Shown piece by piece: positions 25,560 through 34,968 of a stretch of DNA of 64,000 nucleotides. Made by a program: the position numbers and the translations under genes. The notes beneath the pieces are model-generated. The model was not told where the DNA came from. It saw nothing but the letters and a program-made list of their open reading frames with translations, and searched no databases. Source of the stretch: Chloroflexota bacterium (GTDB lineage Bacteria; Chloroflexota; UBA11872; VXOZ01); NCBI GenBank assembly GCA_022824225.1, contig JAJEAH010000063.1:96610-160609 (forward strand). The letters run 5' to 3'. Each line of letters opens with the position of its first letter. Within the stretch, counting starts at the first letter, position 1.

Positions 25560-26783
25560 CTACTGCACTACGTACGGCATCACGATCTGGGTGACTACAC
25601 CGAATGCCGCGCCGCCGGCGACGAGCCAGACCGAGTTTACTTTCGTTCGCCACAGCAAGACCAAGGCAACCACTCCCGCCGCTACCGTGGGCACGTCGAT
25701 GAAGGCTGCCTGTCCGAGAAAGACGGCCACGGCCGCCATGAGGCCCATGGCCGCGCTTACGACGCCGTCCAGAGCGCTGCTGAAGACCTTGGACTGTCTC
25801 AGCTTTGGTATCCAGGGATTGACGGCTGCCACGAATGCGAACGAAGGCAAGAATATGGCCACCGTCGCCAGGGCGCCGGCCAGCAAGGCCCCCTGCACGC
25901 TGCCCAGATAGGCATGGCCCGTGAGAAAGCCGACAAAGGAGGCCGTGGTAAAGAGGGGCCCGGGCGTAAGTTGCCCCACAGCCACCGCGTCCAGCAATTG
26001 GTCTTCGCTCAGCCAGGCCAGGCCTTCCACAAAGTCGCCGTGCAGGAACGCCAGCAGAACATAGCCGCTGCCGTAGAGCACGGCGCCTATCTTGAGAAAC
26101 GTCAAGAATAGCGTTCCCAGCCCAAACGGCGCCGCGACCGGGGTGAAGAGCACGGCCGGCAGCGCAAACAGCGGCTTGGCAAAGGGCGATGCCCCCAAAG
26201 CTGCCAGCGGCAGGGCCGCCAGACTGTTGCCGCCGGACTTCGGAACCCGTTGCCATCCGGCGAAGACGATCGCCGCCAAGACGCCGCTCCCAAAGAGCAA
26301 CAGCAATTCGTTGATGCCCAGCAGCGCCAGCGCGCCTGCGCCGACGCCCAGGGCTCCCAGGGCGATGCTGCGCCAGGCCGTGCTCAAAAGCCCAATCAAG
26401 GCGTGGACGACAATGGCGATGACGACCGGTTTGACGCCGTAGAGGATCCACGCCGCCTGGGGCAGATGGCCGAACTCAACGTAGAGCCAGGCGAGGGCGG
26501 TCACCATGAGCGCCGCGGGCAGGATGAAGGCGATGCCGCCCAGGATGAGGCCCCGCCAGCCGCTCCGCACCGCCGAAATGTGAATCGCCATTTCCGTGGA
26601 ATTGGGGCCGGGGATGAGGTTCGTCGCCGCCCACAAGTCCACGAATTGCTGCTCGGTCAGCCACTCTTTACGGTCTACTAACTCGCGGTGCATCATCGCC
26701 ACGTGCGCCGCCGGCCCGCCGAACGCGACGCACCCAAGCACGAAGAAGTAGGAGACGACCTCACGCAGACGAGATGCTTGCAT
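25560..26783 (-). CDS. chrA: Chromate transporter ChrA (two-domain form)
   Basis: The 407-residue product has two homologous CHR halves. The first has LGCVAFGGPAAHVAMMHRELVDRKEWLTEQQFVDL and NLIPGPNSTEMAIHIS; the second has GSGYVLLAFLHGDFVE and VGQLTPGPLFTTASFVGFLTG. About ten to twelve hydrophobic segments are visible. CHR proteins export chromate, probably in exchange for sulfate, and confer resistance; environmental members may also handle other anions. ATG 26783 is preceded by AGGAAG. The gene is divergent from the nitrilase gene. No chrB-type regulator is in the window. Confidence 0.92.
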   Translation of the reverse strand: MQASRLREVVSYFFVLGCVAFGGPAAHVAMMHRELVDRKEWLTEQQFVDLWAATNLIPGPNSTEMAIHISAVRSGWRGLILGGIAFILPAALMVTALAWLYVEFGHLPQAAWILYGVKPVVIAIVVHALIGLLSTAWRSIALGALGVGAGALALLGINELLLLFGSGVLAAIVFAGWQRVPKSGGNSLAALPLAALGASPFAKPLFALPAVLFTPVAAPFGLGTLFLTFLKIGAVLYGSGYVLLAFLHGDFVEGLAWLSEDQLLDAVAVGQLTPGPLFTTASFVGFLTGHAYLGSVQGALLAGALATVAIFLPSFAFVAAVNPWIPKLRQSKVFSSALDGVVSAAMGLMAAVAVFLGQAAFIDVPTVAAGVVALVLLWRTKVNSVWLVAGGAAFGVVTQIVMPYVVQ

Positions 26784-26892
26784 TGCACATACTTCCTAGG
26801 CGCATTCGTTCTACCAATGGGCCGGCAACTACCGGCGGGCCGCTGCCTGTCACGGCACCACTCTTTGCCCAACCCACCGGCAGGCGCGCAAG

Positions 26893-26921
26893 GTGACAAG
26901 CAGCGCACTCTCTAGTACTGT
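26893..26921 (+). promoter_or_regulatory. Candidate promoter for the nitrilase operon
   Basis: GTGACA at 26893-26898 and TACTGT at 26916-26921 are 17 bases apart, ending 36 bases before the GTG start at 26958. Predicted by eye. Confidence 0.4.
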
Positions 26922-26957
26922 AGATGAGAGTATGAACGTGAAGCAAGGAGGCTCCAA

Positions 26958-27893
26958 GTGGCGCGCACCGTTCGCATTGCCGTGTGTTCCACGCCGGTGC
27001 GCGTGCCGGACGGCGCCGACGATGAAAAGCGCGCCTACAATTTGGGCGTAGCTGAGGATTTGCTTGCCCAGGCGGCGGCTAGCCGCGCCGACGTGGCCTG
27101 CCTCCCTGAAGTCTTCCACGTGCGCGGCGTCAACCGGACGGGCAACGTGGCGGCGTTGTTCGAGGACGTGCCGGGCGGGCCGACGTTTACGCGCATGTCT
27201 CAGCTTGCGCAACGCTTCGGCATGAACGTCATCGCGCCCATCCTCGCCGTCGAGAAGGGCGAGCGCCGCAACCTGGCCATGGTATTCGACCGCACGGGCG
27301 CATACGTGGGCGGCTACCAAAAGGTGCACCTCACCGATACGGAGCGCTACGAGTGGAACATCGTGCCGGGAAGTGATTGGCCGGTTTTCGAGCTTGACTT
27401 TGGCACGATCGGCATCACGATTTGCTACGACGTGAACTTTCCGGAGGGCTTTCGCATTCTCGCGCTGGAGGGAGCGGAGATCATCTTCCATCCCACGGTC
27501 TACAGCATGTACGGCGAAGTAGGCTGGGAAGCCGTCATCACGTCCCGTGCCATTGACAATTGCGTATACGTGTGCCCGGTGAACAACGGCATCGCCGACG
27601 ACGCGCCCTGGATGCCGGGCATGTGCCTCAACCGGAGCAGCGTCATCGGGCCGGACGGTCTCTTTCTGGCGGACCTTGGCCGCTATTGGGGCACGGCGGT
27701 GGCGGAGATCGACCTGGACCGGCCGCGTATGGTGCGCGGTATGGGAGTTTCGGGAGAGGCGAATTTTCGCGAGCAAATGTGGACGCATCGGCGTCCTGAA
27801 ACCTATGGCAAACTTACCGATCACGGCTATTGGGCAACAAACGGTCAGCCGCGCCGCGCGGACGCCGCAGTCTCAGCCACGCATGAGGAGTAG
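26958..27893 (+). CDS. Carbon-nitrogen hydrolase (nitrilase superfamily)
   Basis: The 311-residue product has the catalytic triad of the superfamily: Glu in ACLPEVFHV near residue 50, Lys in GGYQKVHLTDTE near residue 118 and Cys in ITICYDVNFPEGFR near residue 156. The family hydrolyses amides, N-carbamoyl amines or nitriles; the active-site context is closest to amidase/beta-ureidopropionase-like members but the exact substrate is not readable. GTG 26958 follows AAGGAGG. Six bases separate it from an aminotransferase gene, which suggests that the amine released here is transaminated or isomerised next (inference). Confidence 0.9.
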   Translation: MARTVRIAVCSTPVRVPDGADDEKRAYNLGVAEDLLAQAAASRADVACLPEVFHVRGVNRTGNVAALFEDVPGGPTFTRMSQLAQRFGMNVIAPILAVEKGERRNLAMVFDRTGAYVGGYQKVHLTDTERYEWNIVPGSDWPVFELDFGTIGITICYDVNFPEGFRILALEGAEIIFHPTVYSMYGEVGWEAVITSRAIDNCVYVCPVNNGIADDAPWMPGMCLNRSSVIGPDGLFLADLGRYWGTAVAEIDLDRPRMVRGMGVSGEANFREQMWTHRRPETYGKLTDHGYWATNGQPRRADAAVSATHEE

Positions 27894-27899
27894 CCGGCA

Positions 27900-29210
27900 A
27901 TGGCACAACAGACGGTAACACGCTTCACCGAGTCGCTCGACCTGTTCGCCCACGCGGAAGAGGTGATAGCGGGCGGCAGCCAGACCATGAGCAAGCGGCC
28001 GAGCGCCTATGCCTACGGCGCGTACCCAATCTACGCGTCGCGCGCCGCCGGGTCGCACATTTGGGACATAGACGGCAACAAGTACATCGACTTTGTAAAC
28101 GCCCTTGGACCCATCGTGCTCGGCTATTGCTATCCTGAGGTGGACGCGGCCATCGCCGCGCAGCTCGAAAAGGGCATTATATACGGCCTGCTGTCTCCGC
28201 TGGAAGCCGCCGCGGCTGACAGCGTCATCGACGCCGTACCGTGCGCGGAAATGGTCCGCTTTCTCAAAGGAGGCGCCGAAGCCAACAACGCGGCTGCCCG
28301 CATCGCCCGCGCGTACACGCGGCGGGAGATCATCCTCAATACCGGCTATCGCGGCTGGTCCGACGGCTGGAACACGAGCCGCAACGACGGCGGCATACCC
28401 GCTGCCTTTGCCTCTGCCGTGCAGCAGTTCCGCTTCAACGACCTGGACCACCTGGCGGAACTCTTCCGCGCCCACGACGGCAACGTCGCGGCGGTATCGT
28501 TAGACGCGGCATCGCTCGGCAAGGAGCCGGAGCCGGGATACCTGCAAGACCTGAACGACCTGGCGCATAGTCACGGCGCGTTGGTCATCTACGACGAGAT
28601 CGTCACCGGCTTTCGCCTTGCCATGGGCGGGGCGCAGGAATTCTACGGCGTCACGCCGGACCTCGCCACCTTTGCCAAAGCCATGGCCAACGGCATGCCG
28701 CTGGCCGCGGTGGCGGGTCGGAAAGAGGTCATGAAGGCGGCGGATAACTGCATCATCAGCATCACGTACGGCGGTGAAGCCCTGTCTCTGGCCGCCGGCG
28801 TGGCTACCATGAACATTTTGCGCTCCCACGACGTGCACGACCACCTGCACCGCACCGGTGAGTCGCTGCGGGCCGGCATCAACCGTGCGGCCGCCAACGC
28901 CGGGGTGGCATTGGAAGCGTACGGCCTGGCCCCAATCGGCGGCGAACGCTTCCTCGACGCGAAAGACGCCGAAGAAGAGGGCCTCATGTGGCACTTCCTC
29001 TTAGCCGGCTGCGCCCAACGGGGCGTGCTGCTGCGGCGAGGCGGCGTGAACTTCATTACCTACTCCCACACGGAAGCCGACGTGGCGCAAGCGGTAGCAG
29101 CTATCGAGGACGCGTTGCACGAACTGCGGCGCGTCCGGGAAGCCGGCGGCCTGGCCAGCGCCGTAAGCGCGACCGCCGAGCCGCACACAGACATCACGCG
29201 CACGCTGTAG
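27900..29210 (+). CDS. Class III aminotransferase (glutamate-1-semialdehyde aminomutase-like)
   Basis: The 436-residue product is a PLP enzyme of fold type I. It has EEVIAGGSQTMSKRPSAY near the start, FLKGGAEANNAAARIARAYT for phosphate binding, IYDEIVTGFRLAMGGAQE containing the Asp that binds the pyridine nitrogen, and the PLP lysine in LATFAKAMANGMPLAAVAG near residue 260. The overall text resembles HemL and relatives, but the window has no other tetrapyrrole gene and the partner is a nitrilase, so a catabolic omega-transaminase is as likely as a haem role. It is in a tight operon with the gene before (6 bases) and lgt after (16 bases). Confidence 0.9.
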   Translation: MAQQTVTRFTESLDLFAHAEEVIAGGSQTMSKRPSAYAYGAYPIYASRAAGSHIWDIDGNKYIDFVNALGPIVLGYCYPEVDAAIAAQLEKGIIYGLLSPLEAAAADSVIDAVPCAEMVRFLKGGAEANNAAARIARAYTRREIILNTGYRGWSDGWNTSRNDGGIPAAFASAVQQFRFNDLDHLAELFRAHDGNVAAVSLDAASLGKEPEPGYLQDLNDLAHSHGALVIYDEIVTGFRLAMGGAQEFYGVTPDLATFAKAMANGMPLAAVAGRKEVMKAADNCIISITYGGEALSLAAGVATMNILRSHDVHDHLHRTGESLRAGINRAAANAGVALEAYGLAPIGGERFLDAKDAEEEGLMWHFLLAGCAQRGVLLRRGGVNFITYSHTEADVAQAVAAIEDALHELRRVREAGGLASAVSATAEPHTDITRTL

Positions 29211-29226
29211 CACCAGAATTACAACT

Positions 29227-30036
29227 ATGCCGTTGCCCCTCGTCATCACGATCCATCTGGACCCGGTGCTCGTCCAACTGGGCCCCATCGCGTTTCGCTG
29301 GTACGGTCTCATGTACGTGCTCGGCATCATGGCCGGTGTGTGGACCATCCGGAAGTACGCTAACGAGCGCGGCATCGACGATGATCAGATCAACACGCTC
29401 TTCTGGCCTGCGGCCATCGCAGGATTCATCGGCGGGCGGCTCTACTATGTCTTGCAGCAGCCACTCGAGCCCTATTTGCGGCAGCCGTGGCGGATTGTTG
29501 CCACCTGGGAAGGGGGCATGGCGTTCTACGGGTGCATCTTCGGGGTCGTGCTGGCGCTGCTGGTGACAAGTTGGCGCAAGAAGATTCCGATCTGGCCGGT
29601 CTTGGACGCCGCCGCGCTGTTGGCGCTGCCCGCGCAAGCCGTGGGCCGCATCGGCAACATCGTCAACGGCGACGTAATCGGCTATCCCGCCGACCTGCCC
29701 TGGGCGTTCCTCTACACCCATCCCGCGACGTTTGCGCCTAGCACCACCGTCGCCTACCATCCCGCCGCCGTCTATGAACTCCTGGGCAACGTGGTGATCT
29801 TTGCTATCCTGTGGCCGCTGCGGCACAAGCTGCGGCCGGCCGGAACGGTGTTCGCCACGTATCTAGTGGGCTACTCGGTGGCGCAGATCATCATATTCGT
29901 GTGGCGTTTGAACGAAGTGGTCATCTGGGAATTGAAGCAGGCGCAGGTAACGGGCATCATCGTGGCAGCCGCGGGCATCCTGCTCGCCCTCTACTTGCGC
30001 CAGAACGCAGAGAGCACGGACACGAAAGCAGCATAG
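29227..30036 (+). CDS. lgt: Prolipoprotein diacylglyceryl transferase
   Basis: The 269-residue product is a polytopic membrane enzyme that moves a diacylglyceryl group from phosphatidylglycerol onto the lipobox Cys of preprolipoproteins. It has the family signature GRIGNIVNGDVIGYP near residue 140, FRWYGLMYVLGI near the start, GGMAFYGCIFG and YHPAAVYELLGN. Seven hydrophobic segments can be drawn. The window contains a clear substrate candidate, the lipobox-bearing binding protein at 49.9-51.8 kb. It is in line with the aminotransferase upstream and the membrane spermidine-synthase-like gene downstream. Confidence 0.95.
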   Translation: MPLPLVITIHLDPVLVQLGPIAFRWYGLMYVLGIMAGVWTIRKYANERGIDDDQINTLFWPAAIAGFIGGRLYYVLQQPLEPYLRQPWRIVATWEGGMAFYGCIFGVVLALLVTSWRKKIPIWPVLDAAALLALPAQAVGRIGNIVNGDVIGYPADLPWAFLYTHPATFAPSTTVAYHPAAVYELLGNVVIFAILWPLRHKLRPAGTVFATYLVGYSVAQIIIFVWRLNEVVIWELKQAQVTGIIVAAAGILLALYLRQNAESTDTKAA

Positions 30037-30057
30037 GAGGAGCCAAGGGCCGCGAAC

Positions 30058-31602
30058 ATGACAGGAACTTCACGCGCACTTCTCATACTCATCGTCTTCA
30101 TCGGCGGCATTTCGAGTTTGGGCACGGAAATCGCCACCTCTCGTCTCATAGCGCCGTTCTTCGGCACCTCGCTCTTCGTCTGGGCCAACGTCATCGGCTT
30201 CACGCTGCTCTATTTGACCGTGGGCTACTACCTGGGAGGCCGCTTGGCCGACCGCTTCCCCCGGGAAGAAATCCTCTACCAACTGACGGCCGTGGCGGCG
30301 GTCCTCATCGCGCTGCTGCCGTTTGTGTCTCGGCCCATTTTGCAGTACTCCCAAGAGGCGTTTGCCAGCTACTCGCTGGGCGTCTTCTGGGGTTCTCTGC
30401 TGGTGGTGATGCTGCTGCTGGCCGTGCCCATCACGCTCCTGGGCTGTGTATCGCCCTATGCCATTAGGCTCTCCCTCGAAGACGGCGACGTACGGCAATC
30501 GGGCAGCGTGGCCGGGAGGCTCTACGCCATTTCCACGGTGGGCAGTCTGCTGGGGGCCTTCCTGCCCACGCTGGTGCTGGTACCCAACATTGGCACCCGC
30601 AATACGTTCCTCGCCTTTGCCATTGCGCTGCTGCTCGTTTCTATCATCGCCTTGGGCAGACGACGGCTCTACCCCATCGTCTTCCTGCTGATCGTCATTG
30701 GGCTCGCGGTCGTGCCCCAAGTCACCATCAAGCCCGCGGAACGAGGCGTGGTAATAGAGGAAAGGGAATCCGCCTATAACTATATCCGCGTAATCGAACG
30801 CGATGACACCACGCGTTTGCTGGAGTTGAATGAGGGACAGGCCACGCACTCCATCTACCATCCCGACCGGCTGCTCACCGGCGGCCCGTGGGACTACTAC
30901 CTGGTGGCGCCGTACTTCGCGCCCGACGTTGCTCCGGCAGACTTGCAGCAAGTCTTGATGATTGGTCTCGGCGCGGGCACGGTGCCGAAGCAGGTTACGC
31001 AGATATACGGCCCCATAGACATCGTTGGCGTCGAGATCGATCCCGAGATTGTAGAGGTTGGCCGCACGTACTTCGATATGAACGAGCCCAATCTTGAAGT
31101 GGTCGAACAGGACGGCCGGTACTTCCTCATGACCGACGACCGCAAGTACGACATGATCGGCACCGATGCCTACCAGCAGCCGTACATACCGTTCCAGATG
31201 ACGACGCAGGAGTATTTTCGCCACGTGCGGGACCGCTTGACGCCCAACGGGGTTGCAGTCATCAACGTAGGCCGCACGTCAACCGACTTTCGCTTGGTGC
31301 ATACCATTGCCGGCACCATCAAGTCGGTTTTTCCCAACGTGTACATCATAGACATACCGGGCACCATCAATAGCATTGTAGTAGCCACCAATCAGCCCAG
31401 CACGCCCCAGGACTTTCTGGACAACGTGCAGCCACTGCTGGCGAGCGGTGAGGTGGACGCGAGATTGCGCACGGTGCTCTCCTCCGCGGCAAACAACTTT
31501 CGCGAACTCACCGAGGTAGAGACGCAGACGTTTACCGACGACCTTGCGCCCGTGGAGCAACTGATCCACACCATGATTCTGGACGTAGCCCAGGGCGAAT
31601 AA
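30058..31602 (+). CDS. Membrane-fused spermidine synthase-like protein
   Basis: The 514-residue product has an N-terminal half of about six to seven membrane segments (residues 5-220; RALLILIVFIGGISSLGTEIATSRLIAPFFGTS is the typical opening) and a C-terminal half with the aminopropyltransferase fold: LELNEGQATHSIYH, the nucleotide motif VLMIGLGAGTVPKQV and VGVEIDPEIVEVGRTYF. At the position where true spermidine synthases have a catalytic Asp in DAYD-type text it reads MIGTDAYQQPYIP. Such fusions are common in environmental bacteria and their real substrate is unknown, so polyamine synthesis should not be assumed. The ATG lies 21 bases after lgt. Confidence 0.88.
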   Translation: MTGTSRALLILIVFIGGISSLGTEIATSRLIAPFFGTSLFVWANVIGFTLLYLTVGYYLGGRLADRFPREEILYQLTAVAAVLIALLPFVSRPILQYSQEAFASYSLGVFWGSLLVVMLLLAVPITLLGCVSPYAIRLSLEDGDVRQSGSVAGRLYAISTVGSLLGAFLPTLVLVPNIGTRNTFLAFAIALLLVSIIALGRRRLYPIVFLLIVIGLAVVPQVTIKPAERGVVIEERESAYNYIRVIERDDTTRLLELNEGQATHSIYHPDRLLTGGPWDYYLVAPYFAPDVAPADLQQVLMIGLGAGTVPKQVTQIYGPIDIVGVEIDPEIVEVGRTYFDMNEPNLEVVEQDGRYFLMTDDRKYDMIGTDAYQQPYIPFQMTTQEYFRHVRDRLTPNGVAVINVGRTSTDFRLVHTIAGTIKSVFPNVYIIDIPGTINSIVVATNQPSTPQDFLDNVQPLLASGEVDARLRTVLSSAANNFRELTEVETQTFTDDLAPVEQLIHTMILDVAQGE

Positions 31603-31746
31603 GCTAAGCGCCGTTCACGGGTAGGCGGCGCTCGCTGGTTTCGCTAGGAGGACGCGCCGTTGCGCGGGGCCGCCAATCGTTAGGTTGGGAGGACATGGAC
31701 TGATTGCGGGCAGAATTTGCGGTCGCCCACGGCAAGCGGACACAAG

Positions 31747-31782
31747 AGAACCGGCCTGAGCACGCGTGCTCAGGCCGGTTCT
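31747..31782. terminator. Bidirectional hairpin between convergent genes
   Basis: A perfect 36-base palindrome (18-base-pair stem beginning AGAACCGGCCTGAGCACG) lies between the stop of the spermidine-synthase-like gene at 31602 and the stop of trxA at 31822. Its placement between convergent genes supports a shared terminator; T-tracts are short on both sides. Confidence 0.75.
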
Positions 31783-31821
31783 TGCTACCGGTTGGCGTTT
31801 CCTTCAACGGAAAAGAGCCGC

Positions 31822-32160
31822 CTAGGACGCAGTCTGCAGCAAGTCCGCTTCTATGGACTTGAGCAGTTGGGGCTTGGGCCGGAATCCTACGACGCGACCG
31901 ACTTCCTGTCCGCCACGGAAGAAGATGAGCGTCGGGATTCCCTGGACACCGAGCCGAGTTGGCGTTTCCAGATTGTCATCCGTATTCACTTTGGCAAAGA
32001 CTACTTTGCCCTCAAGCTCGTTGGCGAGCTCTTTGACGATGGGGTCCACCATCTTGCAGGGACCGCACCAAGACGCCCAGAAGTCCACAACCACTGGCAG
32101 TTCGGACTCGGTTACGTCCTTCGTAAAACTATCGTCAGTTACCGTAATCGGCTCCGCCAT
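31822..32160 (-). CDS. trxA: Thioredoxin
   Basis: The 112-residue product is a classic thioredoxin with active site WASWCGPCKMVDP near residue 32, cis-Pro region GIPTLIFFRGGQEVG and Asp in VVVDFWA. It reduces disulfides of cytoplasmic proteins with electrons from thioredoxin reductase. ATG 32160 is chosen because AAAGGG precedes it by six bases and the domain starts there; an ATG at 32181 is possible. It is divergent from dnaA. No trxB is in the window. Confidence 0.96.
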   Translation of the reverse strand: MAEPITVTDDSFTKDVTESELPVVVDFWASWCGPCKMVDPIVKELANELEGKVVFAKVNTDDNLETPTRLGVQGIPTLIFFRGGQEVGRVVGFRPKPQLLKSIEADLLQTAS

Positions 32161-32518
32161 GCTTACCCTTTCTTCCGACACCGCTCAAACACGTTTGTAT
32201 TGGCAGTCATCCTCATTTCACTATGACAGAGATTCGGGTCGCTGGCAACTTGCCGTAGGGCGCGCCACGCTCTCGCACCCCCGAATTGCGCTCCGCACAG
32301 CGCCGGTTTCCCCCCGCTGCGGGTCTGCGGCGGCGCTCTGGGCGGGCACGACCGCACGCGGCTGCCTCCGCGCGCCGCAACGGCGGGACGCCTTGACAGG
32401 CACGACAATTGTGGCCAATATTCCGACGTAGCCGGTGCGCCTGCCTTGCAGATACTCACCAGAACAGGTATCATTCTTCGTTAGAAATCTCCTCCTCTCC
32501 GTTTTGGCTTCCCCCTCC
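32161..32518. other. Divergent region between trxA and dnaA
   Basis: This 358-base gap holds the dnaA promoter (separate entry) and whatever controls trxA. I looked for TTATCCACA-type DnaA boxes and AT-rich 13-mers on both strands and found none, so it does not look like a replication origin. The stretch 32240-32400 is GC-rich with no recognisable feature. Confidence 0.5.
32446..32474 (+). promoter_or_regulatory. Candidate promoter for dnaA
   Basis: TTGCAG at 32446-32451 and TATCAT at 32469-32474 are 17 bases apart; five of six -10 positions match the consensus. The predicted start of transcription would be about 40 bases before the dnaA ATG at 32519. No Shine-Dalgarno is seen in that leader. 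Confidence 0.5.
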
Positions 32519-33913
32519 ATGTCTTCTACCGCTGACCCGCGAACGCTTTGGCAAACTGTCCTCGGGGAGTTAGAGCTAGAGGTGCCCCGGGGTCAATTCT
32601 CCGCGTGGCTTCGCAACACCCGCCTGATCGACGCCGCGAGTTCGCCAATGCGCGTAGGCGTGCCGCACACCTTTGCCAAAGAAGTAGTAGAGCGCAATTA
32701 CCATACGCTGGTGCAGCAAATCCTTGCCCGCCTCTGCCAACAGGACGTCGCCGTAGTGTATGAGGTAGCCGCCATGGGCAAAGACGACTTGGACCGGGCT
32801 CCTCCGGCAGCAGCCGCGCCGAAGGCTGTGGCGACTGCCGACCGCGAGGTCAAGCAGTCGCAGTTGTCGCGCTCACCCGGATCGCGCAACATGGTCAACG
32901 CGAAGTTCAGCTTCGATCGTTTCGTAATTGGCACGGGCAACCGCTTGGCCGCCGCGGCCGCGCAGGCTGTGGCCGAGCGCCCCGCGGAAGCGTACAATCC
33001 GCTCTTCATCTACGGTGTCGCCGGCCTGGGCAAAACCCACTTGCTCCACGCTATCAGCAACCACGTGATGGATGCCCAGCCTGACCGCCACGTGGTGTAC
33101 GTCACGTGCGAGACGTTCACCAACGAGTTCATTCGCGCCATCAAGGACAAGCGCATCGATGAATTCCGGGATCGGTACCGCTCCGCCGATATTCTGCTCA
33201 TCGACGACATCCAGTTTCTGGCAGGCAAGGAACAGACGCAAGAGGAATTCTTCCACACGTTCAATGCCTACCACGAGTTCGGCAAGCAAATCGTGCTCTC
33301 CAGCGACCGGCCGCCCAAGAGCATCGAGACTCTCACCGAGCGCCTGCGCAGCCGCTTCGTCTGGGGTCTCATCGCGGACATTCAGCCTCCCGACCTGGAA
33401 ACGCGGATTGCCATCCTCAGCACACGCGCCGAGGAAGAAAACGCCGTAGTTGCCGACGACGTGCTGGAGTTCCTGGCAACGCACCTCGTGAGCAACGTGC
33501 GGGAGTTGGAGGGCGCCCTGACACGCCTATTGGCGTTCGCCAAGCTGAACGGCCAGGAGCCAACACAGGAACTCGCCATGGAGGTCCTGGACGGCCTGCT
33601 CTTCAACGTGCGCAAGGATGCCTTCAAGCCGGAACAAATCCTGGATGCGGTGGCAACCTATTACCGCGTGCCGGTGGCGGACCTGGTCGGTAAGAAACGA
33701 GACAAGACCATTGCGCGCCCCCGCCAGATTGCCATGTACATGATGCGGGAGGAAACGCAACTCTCCCTGCCGGAGGTGGGGAGAGTCCTTGGCGGGCGCG
33801 ACCACACTACCGTGATGTACGGCTGTGACAAGATCAACAAGGAGCTTGAGCACAGCACCGAACTCCAGCAGGAGATCGCCAGCGTGTGGCATATTCTCCG
33901 TCCCGCGCAATGA
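32519..33913 (+). CDS. dnaA: Chromosomal replication initiator DnaA
   Basis: The 464-residue product has all four DnaA domains: the N-terminal helicase-loading domain (TLWQTVLGELELEVPRGQF), a linker, the AAA+ core with Walker A GVAGLGKTHLLHAI near residue 165, Walker B LLIDDIQFLAGKEQTQEEFF and the arginine-finger/ISM region LRSRFVWGLIADIQPPD, and the C-terminal helix-turn-helix ending GRDHTTVMYGCDKI, which reads the DnaA box. ATG 32519 matches the family start; the frame stays open upstream to 32435. The usual neighbours dnaN, recF, gyrB and rpmH are absent: rdgB follows after 346 bases and trxA is divergent. Confidence 0.97.
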   Translation: MSSTADPRTLWQTVLGELELEVPRGQFSAWLRNTRLIDAASSPMRVGVPHTFAKEVVERNYHTLVQQILARLCQQDVAVVYEVAAMGKDDLDRAPPAAAAPKAVATADREVKQSQLSRSPGSRNMVNAKFSFDRFVIGTGNRLAAAAAQAVAERPAEAYNPLFIYGVAGLGKTHLLHAISNHVMDAQPDRHVVYVTCETFTNEFIRAIKDKRIDEFRDRYRSADILLIDDIQFLAGKEQTQEEFFHTFNAYHEFGKQIVLSSDRPPKSIETLTERLRSRFVWGLIADIQPPDLETRIAILSTRAEEENAVVADDVLEFLATHLVSNVRELEGALTRLLAFAKLNGQEPTQELAMEVLDGLLFNVRKDAFKPEQILDAVATYYRVPVADLVGKKRDKTIARPRQIAMYMMREETQLSLPEVGRVLGGRDHTTVMYGCDKINKELEHSTELQQEIASVWHILRPAQ

Positions 33914-34259
33914 TCAGGCTCTTGGCCCCGCCATGCTTTCCGGCGTCGGCGGCACCGCATTCGCCTACACAGCCGGGCTTCACCCCTCCGGCCTCACGTG
34001 ACTGCCGTGCCGCGTCTCCTCACGGACGGTGGCGCCACCTCACAGTCTGGCAGTTCCCCGTAAGCAGGAATCGAGCCCACGCGCGGGGTGGAACCAGTGG
34101 CCTTGCGCTCAACTACGTGTGTCATTCTCGCCGAAACGGGCGCCCGCTCAAGGCAAACGCGTTCAGATCTGAGGCGAGGCCTCATCGCAAAGCCAGACGC
34201 GGCGGTCCACACTGCGCTCGGCGGCGCGCGGCGGACAATTCTGAGCGGCTGGCGCTGCC
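33914..34259. other. Gap between dnaA and rdgB
   Basis: In these 346 bases I find no gene, no tRNA that folds, no clear DnaA box and no terminator-grade hairpin. Text around 34070-34110 superficially resembles the T-arm of a tRNA but lacks the rest. Confidence 0.5.
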
Positions 34260-34889
34260 ATGACTGACAGAATCGCTGAGGACGCGCCGCCCTGCCTGGT
34301 CTTTGCTACGGGCAATCCCGGCAAGATCGAGGAAGTCCGCTATTTGCTGGGGGACATTTCCCTGAACCTCGTGACCGCGACGGAGCTCGGCTTGGATTTG
34401 CCCGCCTCGGAGCCCTATGCCACCTTTGCCGAAAACGCGGCGCACAAGGCCCTGCACGTGGCGCGACAGACCTCTCATCTTGTCATGGGTGAGGACTCCG
34501 GGTTGGAAGTGGACGCCTTGAACGGCAGGCCCGGTGTTCGGTCGAAACGCTATAGCGGTCCGGCTGGCGATGCCCAGGCAAATAACGCAAAGTTACTGCG
34601 CGAACTCACCGGCGTACCGTGGCCCCGGCGCCGGGCACGCTTTCGGTGCGCTGTGGCGCTGGCACGAACCGGCACGGTGGTCTGCGCCGCCGACGGCAAC
34701 TGCGAGGGCTTCATCGCGGAGCGGCCGCGGGGCAGCGGCGGCTTTGGCTATGACCCGCTCTTCTATCTGCCCGACCGCCGCCAGACCATGGCGGAACTTG
34801 CCGAAAATGAGAAGAACCGTATCAGCCACCGCGCCTGCGCCCTTGAGCGCGCACGCCCGTTCATACGACAATATGCATTGAGGGGCTAA
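34260..34889 (+). CDS. rdgB: XTP/dITP diphosphatase (RdgB/HAM1)
   Basis: The 209-residue product cleans the nucleotide pool of ITP, XTP and dITP. Family motifs are CLVFATGNPGKIEEVRYLL at the start, TFAENAAHKALHVA, VMGEDSGLEVDALNGRPGVRSKRYSG in the middle and GSGGFGYDPLFYLPD followed by the ending KNRISHRACAL. Starts at ATG 34260 and the length is normal. It is followed after about 80 bases by the M24-like gene in the same direction. Confidence 0.95.
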   Translation: MTDRIAEDAPPCLVFATGNPGKIEEVRYLLGDISLNLVTATELGLDLPASEPYATFAENAAHKALHVARQTSHLVMGEDSGLEVDALNGRPGVRSKRYSGPAGDAQANNAKLLRELTGVPWPRRRARFRCAVALARTGTVVCAADGNCEGFIAERPRGSGGFGYDPLFYLPDRRQTMAELAENEKNRISHRACALERARPFIRQYALRG

Positions 34890-34968
34890 ACGGGTGCGCT
34901 CCCTAGCGCACCGCTTCCTGGCGCAGCGCACAGACTATATCTCTAGGCTCACAGCGAAAGGTGAAGGC

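Noticed and set aside
32161..32518. Replication origin upstream of dnaA
   Set aside because: No DnaA-box-like TTATCCACA cluster or AT-rich unwinding region was found by eye; only a promoter is supported.
34060..34130. A tRNA-like stretch after dnaA
   Set aside because: A T-arm-like GAATCGAGCCC and a D-arm-like text can be seen, but no acceptor or anticodon stem forms.
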